A stretch of 64,000 bases of DNA from Cognatazoarcus halotolerans (GCF_009800965.1 NZ_WUAF01000009.1:143424-207423), one strand, 5' to 3'. Numbered from the stretch's first letter, positions 38,301 through 44,406 are shown. Made by a program: numbers and translations. The notes: generated by a model from the sequence alone, not told the origin.

Positions 38301-40353
38301 TGCCATCCGCCGCAAAGCGCTGGGCAATCACGCCATAGCCGGAGCCGTCGACACCCGTGACATCCTGCCAGGTGACAACGAAGCCACCATCCGACAAGGC
38401 GGCAACGTTGGCCTGGAGTTGATCGCCGTCGGTCACGTCATTGACGCGAAACTCTGGCCCCATGGCCACACCATTGGCGCCGAAACGCTGGGCATAGATG
38501 CCGTCGCTGTTGGTGTCGTCCTGACCATACGATTGCCACACGATCACGTAGCTGCCGTCATTGAGGACGGCGATCTGCGGTTCTTCCTGGGTGCTGGCGG
38601 CAAACGTATTGACCCGCTCGGTCACATGCACTTCCGGCTGGCCATCGAGCTCAAGGGTAACGTTGATCGTCACGCTCGACGCGGCGCTTGCGCCTCCGTC
38701 TCCATCGGAGACGCGCAGGGCCACCGTGCGCGACGCCTCCGGACTCTGTGAGGTGGAACCGTAGGTCAGGTTCTGGATCAGCGCCTCGACCGCATCGACG
38801 CTTGCATTGGCATTGAGACTGATGTGCAGATTGGTGCCATCGGCGCCGCCGCTGAGCGTGCCGATGACCACGCCACCGAAGGTGACGGAAGCGCCCGAGA
38901 CTCCGATCTGACCGGGGGCCGAGCCCTGGTCCCGGACCGACAGCTGGTCGGTTTTCTCACCGCCGAGAATGTAAAAAAGTTCGACACCGCCTCCGTCGAA
39001 GTCGGCCGAATCGAGATCGGTCAGACTGATCGCCGGATCGATGACCTGGCCGGCGGCGTTCACCAGATTCTCGGCAAATGTCACGGTGCCCGTGAAATCA
39101 CCCACCGTGGGATTATCCTGACGCGGCAGGTCCGCGGCGCTTCCGAAGAGCCGCTGCTTGATCTCGTAGGTGTCGTTTCCGCCTGCTGCCGTGGTGTCGT
39201 AATCGGTGTAGACAACGACGTAGTTGCCATTCCCCAGGTCCGCGACCGAGGGCTGATACTCGGTGCTGTCCGAATCCGAGACCAGCTTCGTCTGCCCGCC
39301 GAGCGCAGCGCCACTGGCATCGAACTCGCGTACATAGACATCGCGCGTGGATCCGGTGCCGCTCACGTCGTAGTTGTCGTTGTACCATGTGACAACGAAG
39401 CCCCCGGTCGAAAGCGCCGTTACGTCAGGCTGGTACTGGCCTCCGTTGGTGCTCTCGTTGATCAGGAATTCGCCGCCATTCTTGCTGCCGTCCACGTTGA
39501 GCAACTGGCCGAACACGCCCCAAGTGGAGCCATCCTGGCTGTAGGAGGCCCAGACAACGATGGAGCCGCCACTCGTCAGCGCCGCAACCGACGGACCAAA
39601 ACCATCGCCGCTGCTGCTCTGGGAATTCGCAGTGGTGGTGTTGACGAGGAAAGTGTCGCCGAAGGTGGCGGTAGAAGCTGTAAACACCCTCGCGAAGACA
39701 CCATCACTGCTCCCGTCATTACTGCCTGAATCATTCCATGCAATGAGCAAATCACCATTCGCCTGCGCGGCAACCGAGGGCTGATATTGAGAACCAGTCT
39801 GCGGATTGCTGGTGGAAGGAATCGTGCTGACCAGGGTCTCCACCCCAATCGGCGTACCGTCGGTTGCAAAGCGCTGCAGATAGATGTTGTAGGTGTTGTC
39901 GTCGTTGCCGTAAGAGGTCCAGACCACGGCGTAGCCGCTATCGTAGGCGACTACCTCGGCACTGTTTTGACCGCTCGTCGTGACTGTGGTAACGAGCGTC
40001 TCAGCCCCAACGGCCTCGCCCGCGGCATCGTATCGCTGGCTGAAGATACCGTCGCCAGAACCATCGGCGCCGGAGTTGTCCTGCCAGGTTATGACAAAGC
40101 CACCGTCAGCCAGGGCCGCGATGCTCGGGTCCGTCTGGTTGCCGCTAACCGTGGAATTGACAAGGAACTCGGGACCCATCGGGATCCCGGAAGAGCTGAA
40201 ACGCTGGGCATAGATGCCGTAAGAATTGACACCATCCTGGTCGTACGACACCCATGCGACCACGTAGCTGCCATCGGCAAGGACCGTAACGCTCGGACTG
40301 TCCTGGGTTCCGGCGGTAAAGGTATTGACCTGCTCTTCGCTGTAAATCTGCAT
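26395..40353 (-). CDS. Giant repeat surface protein: six seven-repeat (propeller-like) modules plus nine PKD-like domains
   Basis: One uninterrupted frame encodes 4652 residues. The ATG at 40353 (MQIYSEEQVNTF) has AGGGA 7 bases upstream; an in-frame TTG 27 bases earlier has no site. Read by eye, the N-terminal 3400 residues hold six modules, each with seven copies of an about 55-residue repeat (EFxVNT..Q..P.VA.L.DGGFVVTW...DG.G.GIYAQRFD..G). Consistent counts of seven suggest seven-bladed beta-propellers. Each module is followed by an about 165-residue Ig/cadherin-like spacer (DSANFDGG, GQIGVSG, DGDGG motifs); module 3 has two. Then come a cadherin-like domain, nine PKD-like domains each with a WGDG core, and a C-terminal module of about 225 residues I cannot assign. 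No signal peptide, PEP-CTERM, LPXTG or RTX nonapeptide was seen. With a type I exporter just downstream, it is probably its substrate and a matrix adhesin; this is inference. Confidence 0.9.
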   Translation of the reverse strand: MQIYSEEQVNTFTAGTQDSPSVTVLADGSYVVAWVSYDQDGVNSYGIYAQRFSSSGIPMGPEFLVNSTVSGNQTDPSIAALADGGFVITWQDNSGADGSGDGIFSQRYDAAGEAVGAETLVTTVTTSGQNSAEVVAYDSGYAVVWTSYGNDDNTYNIYLQRFATDGTPIGVETLVSTIPSTSNPQTGSQYQPSVAAQANGDLLIAWNDSGSNDGSSDGVFARVFTASTATFGDTFLVNTTTANSQSSSGDGFGPSVAALTSGGSIVVWASYSQDGSTWGVFGQLLNVDGSKNGGEFLINESTNGGQYQPDVTALSTGGFVVTWYNDNYDVSGTGSTRDVYVREFDASGAALGGQTKLVSDSDSTEYQPSVADLGNGNYVVVYTDYDTTAAGGNDTYEIKQRLFGSAADLPRQDNPTVGDFTGTVTFAENLVNAAGQVIDPAISLTDLDSADFDGGGVELFYILGGEKTDQLSVRDQGSAPGQIGVSGASVTFGGVVIGTLSGGADGTNLHISLNANASVDAVEALIQNLTYGSTSQSPEASRTVALRVSDGDGGASAASSVTINVTLELDGQPEVHVTERVNTFAASTQEEPQIAVLNDGSYVIVWQSYGQDDTNSDGIYAQRFGANGVAMGPEFRVNDVTDGDQLQANVAALSDGGFVVTWQDVTGVDGSGYGVIAQRFAADGTTQGGNFVVNTTTSSTQYAGPVASYDGGFAIIWSDSNASSVSYDIFVQRFDNAGNKLGGEVLVSTALGLSTGQSGSQYYGDIAANAAGKMVVVWNDGASNDGNADGVFGRLYDAATNTFGATFLINTTTIAEQSNTAIGYEPRVSMAADGSFVVVWPANGQDGSGWGVFGQRFDASGAKLGGEFQINESTTSGQYMADVTVLSTGGFVVTWHNDSYGVSGVGSYQDVYIREYDAAGNPVDGERLVTGNNGTPSNQQYQPAVADLGNGNFVVAYSGYNSASDGGNNSYEIFQNLFGSAADLARQSANPVLTDLTASVSYFENDVNASPQLIDVAVSLTDTDSANFDGGRLEVYYIQYGEATDQLAVRNEGSAAGQVGVSGSLVSYGGIVIGSISGGTNGSNLGISFNSNATADAVEAVIQNLTYATTATNPDPLRTIAIRVSDGDGGLSEPSTVAINVTLDLDGAAAVHGEETVSAYAPNTLDDPQAAQLAGGGYVVVWASNAQDGSGWGVYGQVMGASGVPVGSEFFVNTGSTIGTQNWPHVAGLSDGSFVVTWQDNNSADGSGWSVQAQRFDAGGNAIGSNFTVNSQTSGTQYHDAVAAYGDGFVVVYSSAGNAGGASQDIYLKGYDNAGTVVTGETRVSVDATTGTAQSGAQYVPSVASHADGKMLISWTDTGGLDGNLNGVFARVYDAANGTFGATFQVNTYTTSYQGDNGGEYGPVVGVTNDGGYVVVWASSGQDGSSYGIYGQRFDASGARVGAEFQINESTSGNQYEPSVTGLDAGGFVVTWHNASYDLSGTGTSQDIYIREYDAAGNAIDGERKLESPTNSTEQSPAVADLGGGNYVVVYSDYNNIYDANDPGYGHYAIKQQMFGSATDLARSSAGPVIDDVASIVYFTNDAGDPRYSGSAQVIDNDVSISDLDSANFDGGSLLAQLLNGAAAGEALGIRDEGSGVGRIGLSGTNVTFGGTVIGTVSGNAAGSSVMEISLNANATAEAVQALLQNITYQNTAPASGTTDRYVGFRLFDGDGGASDVPNVQIRIQNSYAPSGITLTDLAPSLDITEGQAQAGVIVDGAVQLDYYNATGFDGGSLQVTYHSSTGRVDDQLSIRNAGAGSGEIGVAGSSITYGGTVIGAVDGTANGANGAALTITFNASATAEAIERLIESLSYQNVSDGPLASRTLNVRVYDAANVNTGTQYVVINIAPEADPAAAHPLLGEVQTNTYEAGQQQDSAVARLLGANNGGYVITWTSAGGQDGDGYGVFAQRYDGNGTAIGPEFQVNTQTLYNQDEPAVAGLQNGGFVVTWTDSSLDGDGDGIFAQVFNASGAKVGTDFQVNTSTQSSQNTSAVVGLSDGSFVVAYSSYYSTTTSSYYDVLAQRFAADGTALGAEFALNTQVSGTQSQPQLSALSGGGFVAIWADSAGDASGYGIVAQRFASDGGKVGSEIAVNATTTGTQQGPDVAGLPDGGFVAVWEYNNDIYAQRFDASGNKAGAELVVTTQDTRAYQNYARVDTLDDGGFVVTWDSYYGLSGSSYDIFAQKFDSAGNKIDGAFIVNSTVTGVQYEADVAALGGERFVISWSGYDQEQAGTVNTYGVFHQLFDTGGSVTRSDAPELLDLTTTVTFDEAVVNVAPQIIDPGVNLVDTDSTDFAGGALWVSVISGYGNILYAQLPEDIPAQDQLGIRNQGSAAGQIGISGSNVTYGGVVIGSITSSGTNGADLVVEFNGSATPTAVEALIENLTYANTSSAPVATRTISISVNDGAGGTSVPKMVEITVNPDYDGAQAIGSNEQVNTYEPNTQIEPAMAALADGGYVIVWTSVQASQFVSQDGWSDGVYGQRYDANGVPVGSEFQINSYTPNQQNTPAVAGLDGGGFVVMWQSSGQDGSGWGIYGQRFDANGTPSGDEFLVNTGVSNDQTDVDVASQPGGGFVATWHTYYDGTSYNQIMAQRFDAAGNKLGAELTVNTSTGFEGQNQYEQSIASFADGSFVIAWRADGAQDGNLSGVFAQRFASDGSRLGSEFQVNTYTDSYQYQPDVAVLTDGGFVVTWTSYTQDGSGTSGVFAQRYNADGSLNGAEFRVNTDPAGTQDQPSAAALSDGGFAIIWSDGNRAYVQQFDSNGERVDQVLRADTLDANANVDTPVVLGLANGGFVTAWRDYSYDTNSYNVYQQLFGKPGDFAHSANPELVDVASSVTFAENTINATPQLIDPGVGLFDSDSANFDGGLLEVNYITDYGSLDQLGGVGVDTQDQLGVRNQGSGTNQVGVSGNSVSFEGTVIGTIVSDGQNGAKLAVQFNADATVQAVERVIENLTYANSVSNPAASRTISIRVSDGDGGASDARTVQINVTPETDGVTPIGLERIVNTTTSGGQAEPSITHLSDGGYVVVWTDQSDADGNGYGVYGQRYDADDNPVGSEFLVNTVTTSQQHQPDVIGLSTGGFVVAWSSGAGQDGSGESIMAQMYAADGSAVGSEFVVNTTAQSTQQTPVIAATPDGGFIVAWHNAYYSSENSEYSDVFFQRYDASGTPLGAETQANPTGMGTTTQYQPDITVLGNGGFVVVWTDQSGADGNGAGVFGQVFDASGNALAGGDFQANSYITGAQDNAQVAALKGGGFVVVWDSEGEDLSSTGIYAQRFDDAGNALGAEFRVNTTVNSTQTDAAITGLENGGWVITWTDYFGASSGYDIFMQQYNAAGQPVDGEILVNTGTGSTQYRSAVTAMPDGGFVVAYQGYTYSGDQNGDGVPDGGSDSYDILMQRFGNTVPEIGDISVNGNEEQAVVLGYDRFNAAFNDLDGQTLQAIRITTLAAHGSIALNGVAVVAGQEIGLVDLQAGNLTYTGNTDFFGDDQFRWTASDGVSFTSTPAYGNITLNNVNDGPRLEAGADDAGAENQWFNHAITIGDPDPEGHLVTVNWGDGSADTSFSTSSANPNLSHYFADDGDYTVSVTVNDQTGNANSIETDTFKVSVANVAPTISISGANGATQGEVYTIDLGTPYDPGNDTVDEYRIDWGDGSVEEVYTPATLPTNGILTHTYTSTGSMTISVTLRDEDGTWPAAGSKTLTVAAPAEIITVNAGADIGVQEGNYFQKTITFDDPTDQGALGRTYSVDWGDGQTSSGNLSSAQNSFVIGHTYADDAANYTVTVVVDDEAQQGSDSFDVVVGNVVPTVSLIGSGSVPEGSAYVLTLGAINDPGNDTVQSYVIHWGDGTDETVAAVDLPASRQLAHTYADGLTTPTITVDLIDEDGTWLSAGSRSITVTNVAPTVALSGADEVSEASVYTLNIGAITDPGVDQVSAYQVSWGDGAVETFTAADILADASLEHVYADGGSGGTQRTISVTLVDEDGTHSNAGTKTITVNNVAPSLNIGGAGSIDEGDTFALAIAGSDVAGAADPLSYTIDWGDGSALQTLSAAELAALGGSVEHVFADDEDGLVNATARTITVTANDGDGGVTTQTHAVTVANVAPSIELSGADSVDEASSYTLSLGSLIDPGADTATGYSLDWGDGNVQSFSAAEFAALGGSIEHVYADGDASATITLTVTDEDGSFVAGTKTIAVNNVAPSLNIGGAGSIDEGDTFALAIAGSDVAGTADPLGYTIDWGDGSALQTLSAAELAALGGSVEHVFADDEDGPVNATARTITVTANDGDGGVTTQTHAVTVNNVAPSIALTGSGSVTLGASYILNLGSITDPGTDTVTSYVIDWGDGSTDTVASAGDVSHDYAAAGDYTVSVSLIDEDGTHSSAATQSVSVAADMPPEVVRIGDAPTRVSSSNPTAIADAWLDGAHVTGILHKADVTDTGEAWSNVDFGRTSPATLAGSDHYSGDLGVSGRTMETSRTVQEIDGTEALRFELDQGANKVTVDLARFYVSDDATVHAEAGRLQAFDANGNLVGEATFVADSSSGAKEISLLTNAEFVAVELSAGAYDGSDFVFGAYAGTTSGAAPAYTDGSGVMHGSDFLIDWVEFEFAATGIPAGANDHGGV
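27364..27693. repeat. 330-bp near-identical direct repeat, copy 1 (PKD unit 8)
   Basis: This stretch matches 27961-28290 with about nine differences by eye and a constant offset of 597 bases (199 codons), so the frame is kept. It encodes the PKD-like unit beginning APSLNIGGAGSIDEGD. The high DNA identity, against much lower identity to other PKD units, points to a recent internal duplication or gene conversion. Confidence 0.9.
27961..28290. repeat. 330-bp near-identical direct repeat, copy 2 (PKD unit 6)
   Basis: Partner of 27364-27693 at 597-base offset. Most of the differences are silent or conservative (for example VAGAADPLSY versus VAGTADPLGY). One other PKD unit lies between the two copies and is not duplicated at the same identity. 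Confidence 0.9.
30046..40335 (-). repeat. Six tandem modules of seven about 55-residue repeats, with spacers
   Basis: Approximate repeat modules, in protein order: 40335-39115, 38625-37387, 36899-35665, 34663-33480, 32964-31776 and 31247-30046. Each holds seven repeats by direct count. Spacers lie between them at 39114-38626, 37386-36900, 35664-34664 (two), 33479-32965 and 31775-31248. Modules 1-3 share position-specific wording: the sixth repeat starts EF(L/Q)INES and the seventh ends in a GN(Y/F)VV.YS-type blade and KQ.(L/M)FGSA. Modules 4-6 have more uniform repeats, so two subfamilies are likely. Confidence 0.75.
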
Positions 40354-40411
40354 TTCCCAGTCCCTTTTCAGTTGCGCCAAAAAATGGCGGAAGCATCAAG
40401 GTTCGAGGCAA

Positions 40412-40427
40412 TGCAAATTCAATGCCA
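40412..40427 (-). promoter_or_regulatory. Predicted sigma-54 promoter of the giant repeat-protein gene
   Basis: The minus strand reads TGGCATTGAATTTGCA, one change from TGGCAC-N5-TTGCA, with exact GG-N10-GC spacing. The GC lies 60 bases before the ATG at 40353. The region around it, 40381-40558, is AT-rich and otherwise empty; enhancer-binding sites would be expected upstream in it. Confidence 0.8.
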
Positions 40428-40558
40428 AAAGATTATTCAATAAAATCAGTTACTAAAAATTCGAACCAGGGGGAATGTAAAAATTTTCGACACCATCGAT
40501 AGGCCTAGGCAATCACACACAAAGGCACAAATTACCCAGACATATCGCCGATTGACAT

Positions 40559-40978
40559 TCAATCCATCGGCATCGCCCGTCGGTCGTTCAGGGCCAGCCA
40601 GCCGCGCACCACGCGGTACATGACCCACAGCCCCGCCAGCGCGACGATGACGAAGAAGAAGGGGATGCCGATGATGGTGATGAACATCAGATAGGCCACC
40701 ACAACCCACATCGCGGCGTACCAGAAGGTGCGGATCTGCCAGCTGAAATGGCTGTCGAGCCAGCTGCCGCGTACTTCTCCGCGCTTCACGTAGTTGAGGA
40801 TCACCGCGATGATCGAGGGGATGCCGCCGACGAAGCTGCCGACGATGGTCGCCGAGGTGGCGATGCCGGTGATCACCGAGATGGCGTGCAGCGCGTAGAT
40901 CAGGTGGGTGAGCTTGATCATGCCTTCGCCCGGACGGTAATCGTGGCGCGCGGGGGAGAGGATTTCTGGCTCGCTCAT
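40559..40978 (-). CDS. Small DUF4870-like membrane protein
   Basis: A 139-residue inner-membrane protein with three to four hydrophobic segments: GMIKLTHLIYALHAISVITG, a short IPSIIAVILNYVKRGEVRGSWLDSHFSWQIRTFW core, then VVAYLMFITIIGIPFFFVIVALAGLWVMYRVVRG. The core SWLDSHFxWQIRTFW pattern is typical of conserved proteobacterial DUF4870/Tic20-like proteins of unknown function. It has no obvious link to the giant gene downstream, which has its own promoter. Confidence 0.8.
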   Translation of the reverse strand: MSEPEILSPARHDYRPGEGMIKLTHLIYALHAISVITGIATSATIVGSFVGGIPSIIAVILNYVKRGEVRGSWLDSHFSWQIRTFWYAAMWVVVAYLMFITIIGIPFFFVIVALAGLWVMYRVVRGWLALNDRRAMPMD

Positions 40979-41097
40979 GTCTGTTTCCTTGATAACGGGT
41001 GGTCATGCACTTGGGACAATGCGGGCGGAAGACTACATCTTCAAGCGCGCTTACCTTATTTAACCCTGCCGGCGCTGGTGGGCAAGCGGCCGGAACT

Positions 41098-42144
41098 TCA
41101 GGCCAGCGCGGCCGCAACCAATGCGATCAGCTCGTCGACCGCCACTTCCGTGCTCGCCCAGGAGCACATGAAACGCGCACCGCCACCGATGAAGGTGTAG
41201 TAAACCACTCCGGCGTCACGCAGCGCGGCATCGGCCGCCGGCGGCAGGCTGACGAACACGCCGTTGGCCTCACAGGGCGAGATCAGGCTCACGCCGGGCA
41301 GCGCGCACAACCCCGCGGCCAGTCGCGTCGCCATGCGATTGGCGTGAGCCGAGCGATGCAGCCAGGCTTCGTTCTTCAACATGCCGAGCCAGGGCGCGGA
41401 GAGGAAGCGCATCTTCGAGGCGAGTTGCCCGGCCTGTTTGCAGCGCCACGCGAACTCGGCCGAGAGGTCTCGATCGAAGAACACCACCGCCTCGCCAATC
41501 GGCAGCCCCATCTTGGTGCCACCGAAACACAGCACATCGACACCGGCCCGCCAGGTGAGGTCCGCGGGCTTCGCACCCAGCGCCGCAACCGCGTTGGCGA
41601 AGCGGGCGCCGTCCATGTGCAGCCTGAGCCCGTTTGCACGCGCCTCCGACGACAGCGCAGCCAGCTCGTCGGGCCGGTAGACCGTGCCGGTTTCGGTGGT
41701 CTGGGCAATCGACACCACGCGCGGGCGCGGATAGTGGATGTCGCTGCGGCGCGTGGCGAGCAGGCGCACATCGGCCGGCAGCAGCTTGCCTTCGCGGTGC
41801 GGCGCGGTCAGCAGCTTGGTGCCGTTGGAAAAGAATTCCGGTGCGCCGCATTCGTCGGTCTCGATGTGTGCGGCGTCGGTGCAGATCACGCTGTGATAGG
41901 ACTGACACATGGTGGCCAGTGCAAGCGAGTTGGCGGCAGTGCCGTTGAACACGAAATAGACATCGCACTCGGTCTCGAACAGCTCGCGCAGGTGGTCGCA
42001 CACCTCGCGGGTGAGCGCATCGTTGCCATAGGACGGCAGCCAGCCGGCATTCGCCGCCTGGAGCGCTTCGAGCGCCTCGGGGCAGATTCCGGCAGTGTTG
42101 TCGCTGGCGAATTGGGTGCGCCAGCCAGGCAGGCTCGTATCCAT
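41098..42144 (-). CDS. ltaE: Low-specificity L-threonine aldolase family (PLP-dependent)
   Basis: A cytosolic fold-type I PLP enzyme that cleaves L-threonine/allo-threonine to glycine and acetaldehyde. It has 348 residues from the ATG at 42144 (GGAG 8 bases upstream). Motifs: FASDNTAGICPEAL near the N-terminus, the YGNDALT loop, HMDGARFANA, and the PLP-lysine region CFGGTKMGLPIGEAVVFF. It could also be another beta-eliminating lyase of the same family. Confidence 0.88.
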   Translation of the reverse strand: MDTSLPGWRTQFASDNTAGICPEALEALQAANAGWLPSYGNDALTREVCDHLRELFETECDVYFVFNGTAANSLALATMCQSYHSVICTDAAHIETDECGAPEFFSNGTKLLTAPHREGKLLPADVRLLATRRSDIHYPRPRVVSIAQTTETGTVYRPDELAALSSEARANGLRLHMDGARFANAVAALGAKPADLTWRAGVDVLCFGGTKMGLPIGEAVVFFDRDLSAEFAWRCKQAGQLASKMRFLSAPWLGMLKNEAWLHRSAHANRMATRLAAGLCALPGVSLISPCEANGVFVSLPPAADAALRDAGVVYYTFIGGGARFMCSWASTEVAVDELIALVAAALA

Positions 42145-42261
42145 GGAGGGTCTCCGGGCAGCTCGGTTGCGATGGTTCATCAATGTAATCGATTGCCCCG
42201 CTGCCGCGCTCGGGTCGCTGTGCGATCATGCGTCTCGCCCCCGCCTCACCGGAAAACATTC

Positions 42262-42831
42262 ATGTCGGTCACCGAACTCGTCTCCCATTACGGCTACATC
42301 GCCGTGGCCGTGGGTTGCCTGCTGGAAGGCGAAACGGTATTGCTGACCGCCGGCTTCGCTGCTCACCGGGGCATGCTGGATCTGCCGGCAGTGCTTGCGG
42401 TGGCCTTCGTTGCGAGCGCACTGGGGGACCAGATCTTCTTTCAGCTGGGACGCCACCAGGGCCCCCGACTGAAGGCGCGCTTCCCCGCTCTGGCGCGCAA
42501 TGCGCCGCGGGTCGACGGACTGCTGGCACGTCATCACACCCTCTTGATCCTCGGCATCCGCTTCATGGTCGGCCTGCGCGTGGCCGGCCCGATCCTGATG
42601 GGTTCGGCCGGCATCGCGCCGCTGCGCTTCACCATGCTGAACCTGACCGGAGCCGCGCTCTGGGCCACCGCCATCGGCTCGGCCGGCTATGCCTTCGGTG
42701 CCGTGATCCAGACTTTCCTGCGCGACCTGCGACATCTCGAGGAAGGCATCCTGGTGGCCCTGCTGATCGTCACCCCGATCGTGCTGCACCTCTTTCACCG
42801 CTGGCGCGGCAAGCGCCAGCGCGGCGATTAG
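42262..42831 (+). CDS. DedA-family membrane protein
   Basis: A 189-residue DedA/VTT (SNARE-associated) protein. It has the N-terminal [20 protein letters not shown] and the re-entrant region [15 protein letters not shown], then [19 protein letters not shown] and [17 protein letters not shown]. DedA proteins are implicated in membrane homeostasis, including lipid-carrier recycling. The stop overlaps the convergent ubiD stop. Confidence 0.9.
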   Translation: MSVTELVSHYGYIAVAVGCLLEGETVLLTAGFAAHRGMLDLPAVLAVAFVASALGDQIFFQLGRHQGPRLKARFPALARNAPRVDGLLARHHTLLILGIRFMVGLRVAGPILMGSAGIAPLRFTMLNLTGAALWATAIGSAGYAFGAVIQTFLRDLRHLEEGILVALLIVTPIVLHLFHRWRGKRQRGD

Positions 42832-44321
42832 TCGAGCCCCAGCTCGCCCCACATCGTGTCGACCCGCGCCTTGACCTCGTCGTCCATGACGATCGGCGTG
42901 CCCCATTCCCGCGTCGTTTCCCCCGGCCATTTGTTGGTGGCGTCGAGGCCCATCTTCGAGCCAAGCCCGGCCACCGGGCTGGCGAAATCGAGGTAGTCGA
43001 TCGGCGTATTGTCCACCAGGGTGGTGTCGCGGGTGGCGTCGACACGGGTGGTCATCGCCCAGATCACCTCCTTCCATTCGCGGATGTTCACATCCTCGTC
43101 CACCACGATGATGAACTTGGTGTACATGAACTGGCGCAGGAAGCTCCAGATGCCGAACATCACCCGCTTGGCATGGCCCGGATACTGCTTGCGGATGCTT
43201 ACCACGGCGAGCCGGTAGGAACAGCCCTCCGGCGGGAGGTAGAAATCGGTGATCTCGGGAAACTGCTTCTGCAGCAGCGGCACGAACACCTCGTTGAGCG
43301 CCACGCCGAGCATGGCCGGCTCGTCGGGCGGCTTGCCGGTGTAGGTGCTGTGGTAGATCGGATTCCGGCGCATGGTGATGCGCTCGATCGTGAACACCGG
43401 GAAGGCGGCCTGCTCGTTGTAGTAGCCGGTGTGGTCGCCGTAGGGGCCTTCGAGCGCCTCCTCGCCGGGATGGATCACGCCCTCGAGAACGATCTCGCTC
43501 GAGGCCGGCACCTGCAGCTCGGAGCCGCGGCATTTCACCAGCTCGGTCTTTGCGCCGCGCAGCAGCCCGGCAAACTGGTACTCGGAGATGCTGTCCGGCA
43601 CCGGCGTGACCGCGCCGAGGATGGTCGCAGGATCGCAGCCTAGTACCACTGCCACCGGAAAAGGCTCTCCGGGGCTGCGCTGCAGGTGGTCGCGAAAGTC
43701 CAGTGCGCCACCGCGATGGGCCAACCAGCGCATGATCACCTTGTTGCGGCCGAGTACCTGCTGGCGGTAGATGCCGAGGTTCTGGCGCTTCTTCTCCGGC
43801 CCGCGGGTAACGACAAGCCCCCAGGTGATAAGCGGCGCGGCATCGCCCGGCCAGCAATGCTGGATCGGCAGGCGGCCGAGATCGACCTCTTCGCCCTCCC
43901 AGACCACCTCTTGGCACGGGGCCGAGCGGACCTCCTTGGGGGACATGTTCATGACCTGCTTGAGCACCGGCAGCTTCTCCCAGGCATCCTTGAGGCCCTT
44001 TGGCGGCTCGGGTTCCTTGAGATAGGCGAGCAGCTTGCCCACCTCGCGCAGCGGCGTGCTCCAGTCGTCGTCGGCGACGTCCTCGCCCATGCCCATCGCC
44101 ACCCGCTGAGGGGTACCGAACAGATTGGCGAGCACCGGGATCGACTGCGCCACGCCGCGCGTCACCGGCTGCTCGAAGAGCAGCGCCGGACCACCGGCGC
44201 GCAGCACCCGGTCGGCAATCTCGGTCATCTCGAGGTGGGTATCCACCGGCACCTTGATCCGCTTGAGTTCGCCACGGCTTTCGAGTTGGGAGATGAAGTC
44301 GCGCAGGTCGTCGTAACGCAT
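42828..44321 (-). CDS. ubiD: UbiD, 4-hydroxy-3-polyprenylbenzoate decarboxylase
   Basis: A prenylated-FMN-dependent decarboxylase of ubiquinone biosynthesis, 497 residues. It starts [23 protein letters not shown], the usual UbiD opening, and contains [17 protein letters not shown], the [16 protein letters not shown] region (here [19 protein letters not shown], with the catalytic-site glutamates following as [17 protein letters not shown]), and [20 protein letters not shown] near the end. UbiC and UbiA of the same pathway are encoded at 50.7-52.1 kb. Confidence 0.97.
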   Translation of the reverse strand: MRYDDLRDFISQLESRGELKRIKVPVDTHLEMTEIADRVLRAGGPALLFEQPVTRGVAQSIPVLANLFGTPQRVAMGMGEDVADDDWSTPLREVGKLLAYLKEPEPPKGLKDAWEKLPVLKQVMNMSPKEVRSAPCQEVVWEGEEVDLGRLPIQHCWPGDAAPLITWGLVVTRGPEKKRQNLGIYRQQVLGRNKVIMRWLAHRGGALDFRDHLQRSPGEPFPVAVVLGCDPATILGAVTPVPDSISEYQFAGLLRGAKTELVKCRGSELQVPASSEIVLEGVIHPGEEALEGPYGDHTGYYNEQAAFPVFTIERITMRRNPIYHSTYTGKPPDEPAMLGVALNEVFVPLLQKQFPEITDFYLPPEGCSYRLAVVSIRKQYPGHAKRVMFGIWSFLRQFMYTKFIIVVDEDVNIREWKEVIWAMTTRVDATRDTTLVDNTPIDYLDFASPVAGLGSKMGLDATNKWPGETTREWGTPIVMDDEVKARVDTMWGELGLD

Positions 44322-44349
44322 GGTCTGATCCGAAATTGGGCGTGGGCAT

Positions 44350-44402
44350 TATCCGGCAAAGCGAACGGGCCGCACAGGGCGGCCCGTTCGCTTTGCCGGA
44401 TA
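44350..44402. repeat. Perfect 24-bp inverted repeat with 5-base loop
   Basis: Arms 44350-44373 and 44379-44402 are perfectly complementary around ACAGG. The arm begins TATCCGGCAAAGCGAACGGG. It sits 5 bases before the stop of the small periplasmic gene and 28 bases upstream of the ubiD start, both on the minus strand. There is no U-tract, so it is a very strong hairpin rather than a standard intrinsic terminator. Confidence 0.85.
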
Positions 44403-44406
44403 CGGT

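Noticed and set aside
27121..39729. Several long plus-strand open frames opposite the giant gene (up to nearly 1000 codons)
   Set aside because: These are antisense shadows of a repetitive high-GC gene; they repeat in step with it and show no domain of their own.
26395..40353. RTX adhesin with LapA-type N-terminal retention or GGxGxDxxx repeats
   Set aside because: No nonapeptide blocks and no retention module were seen; the N-terminus begins directly with the first repeat.
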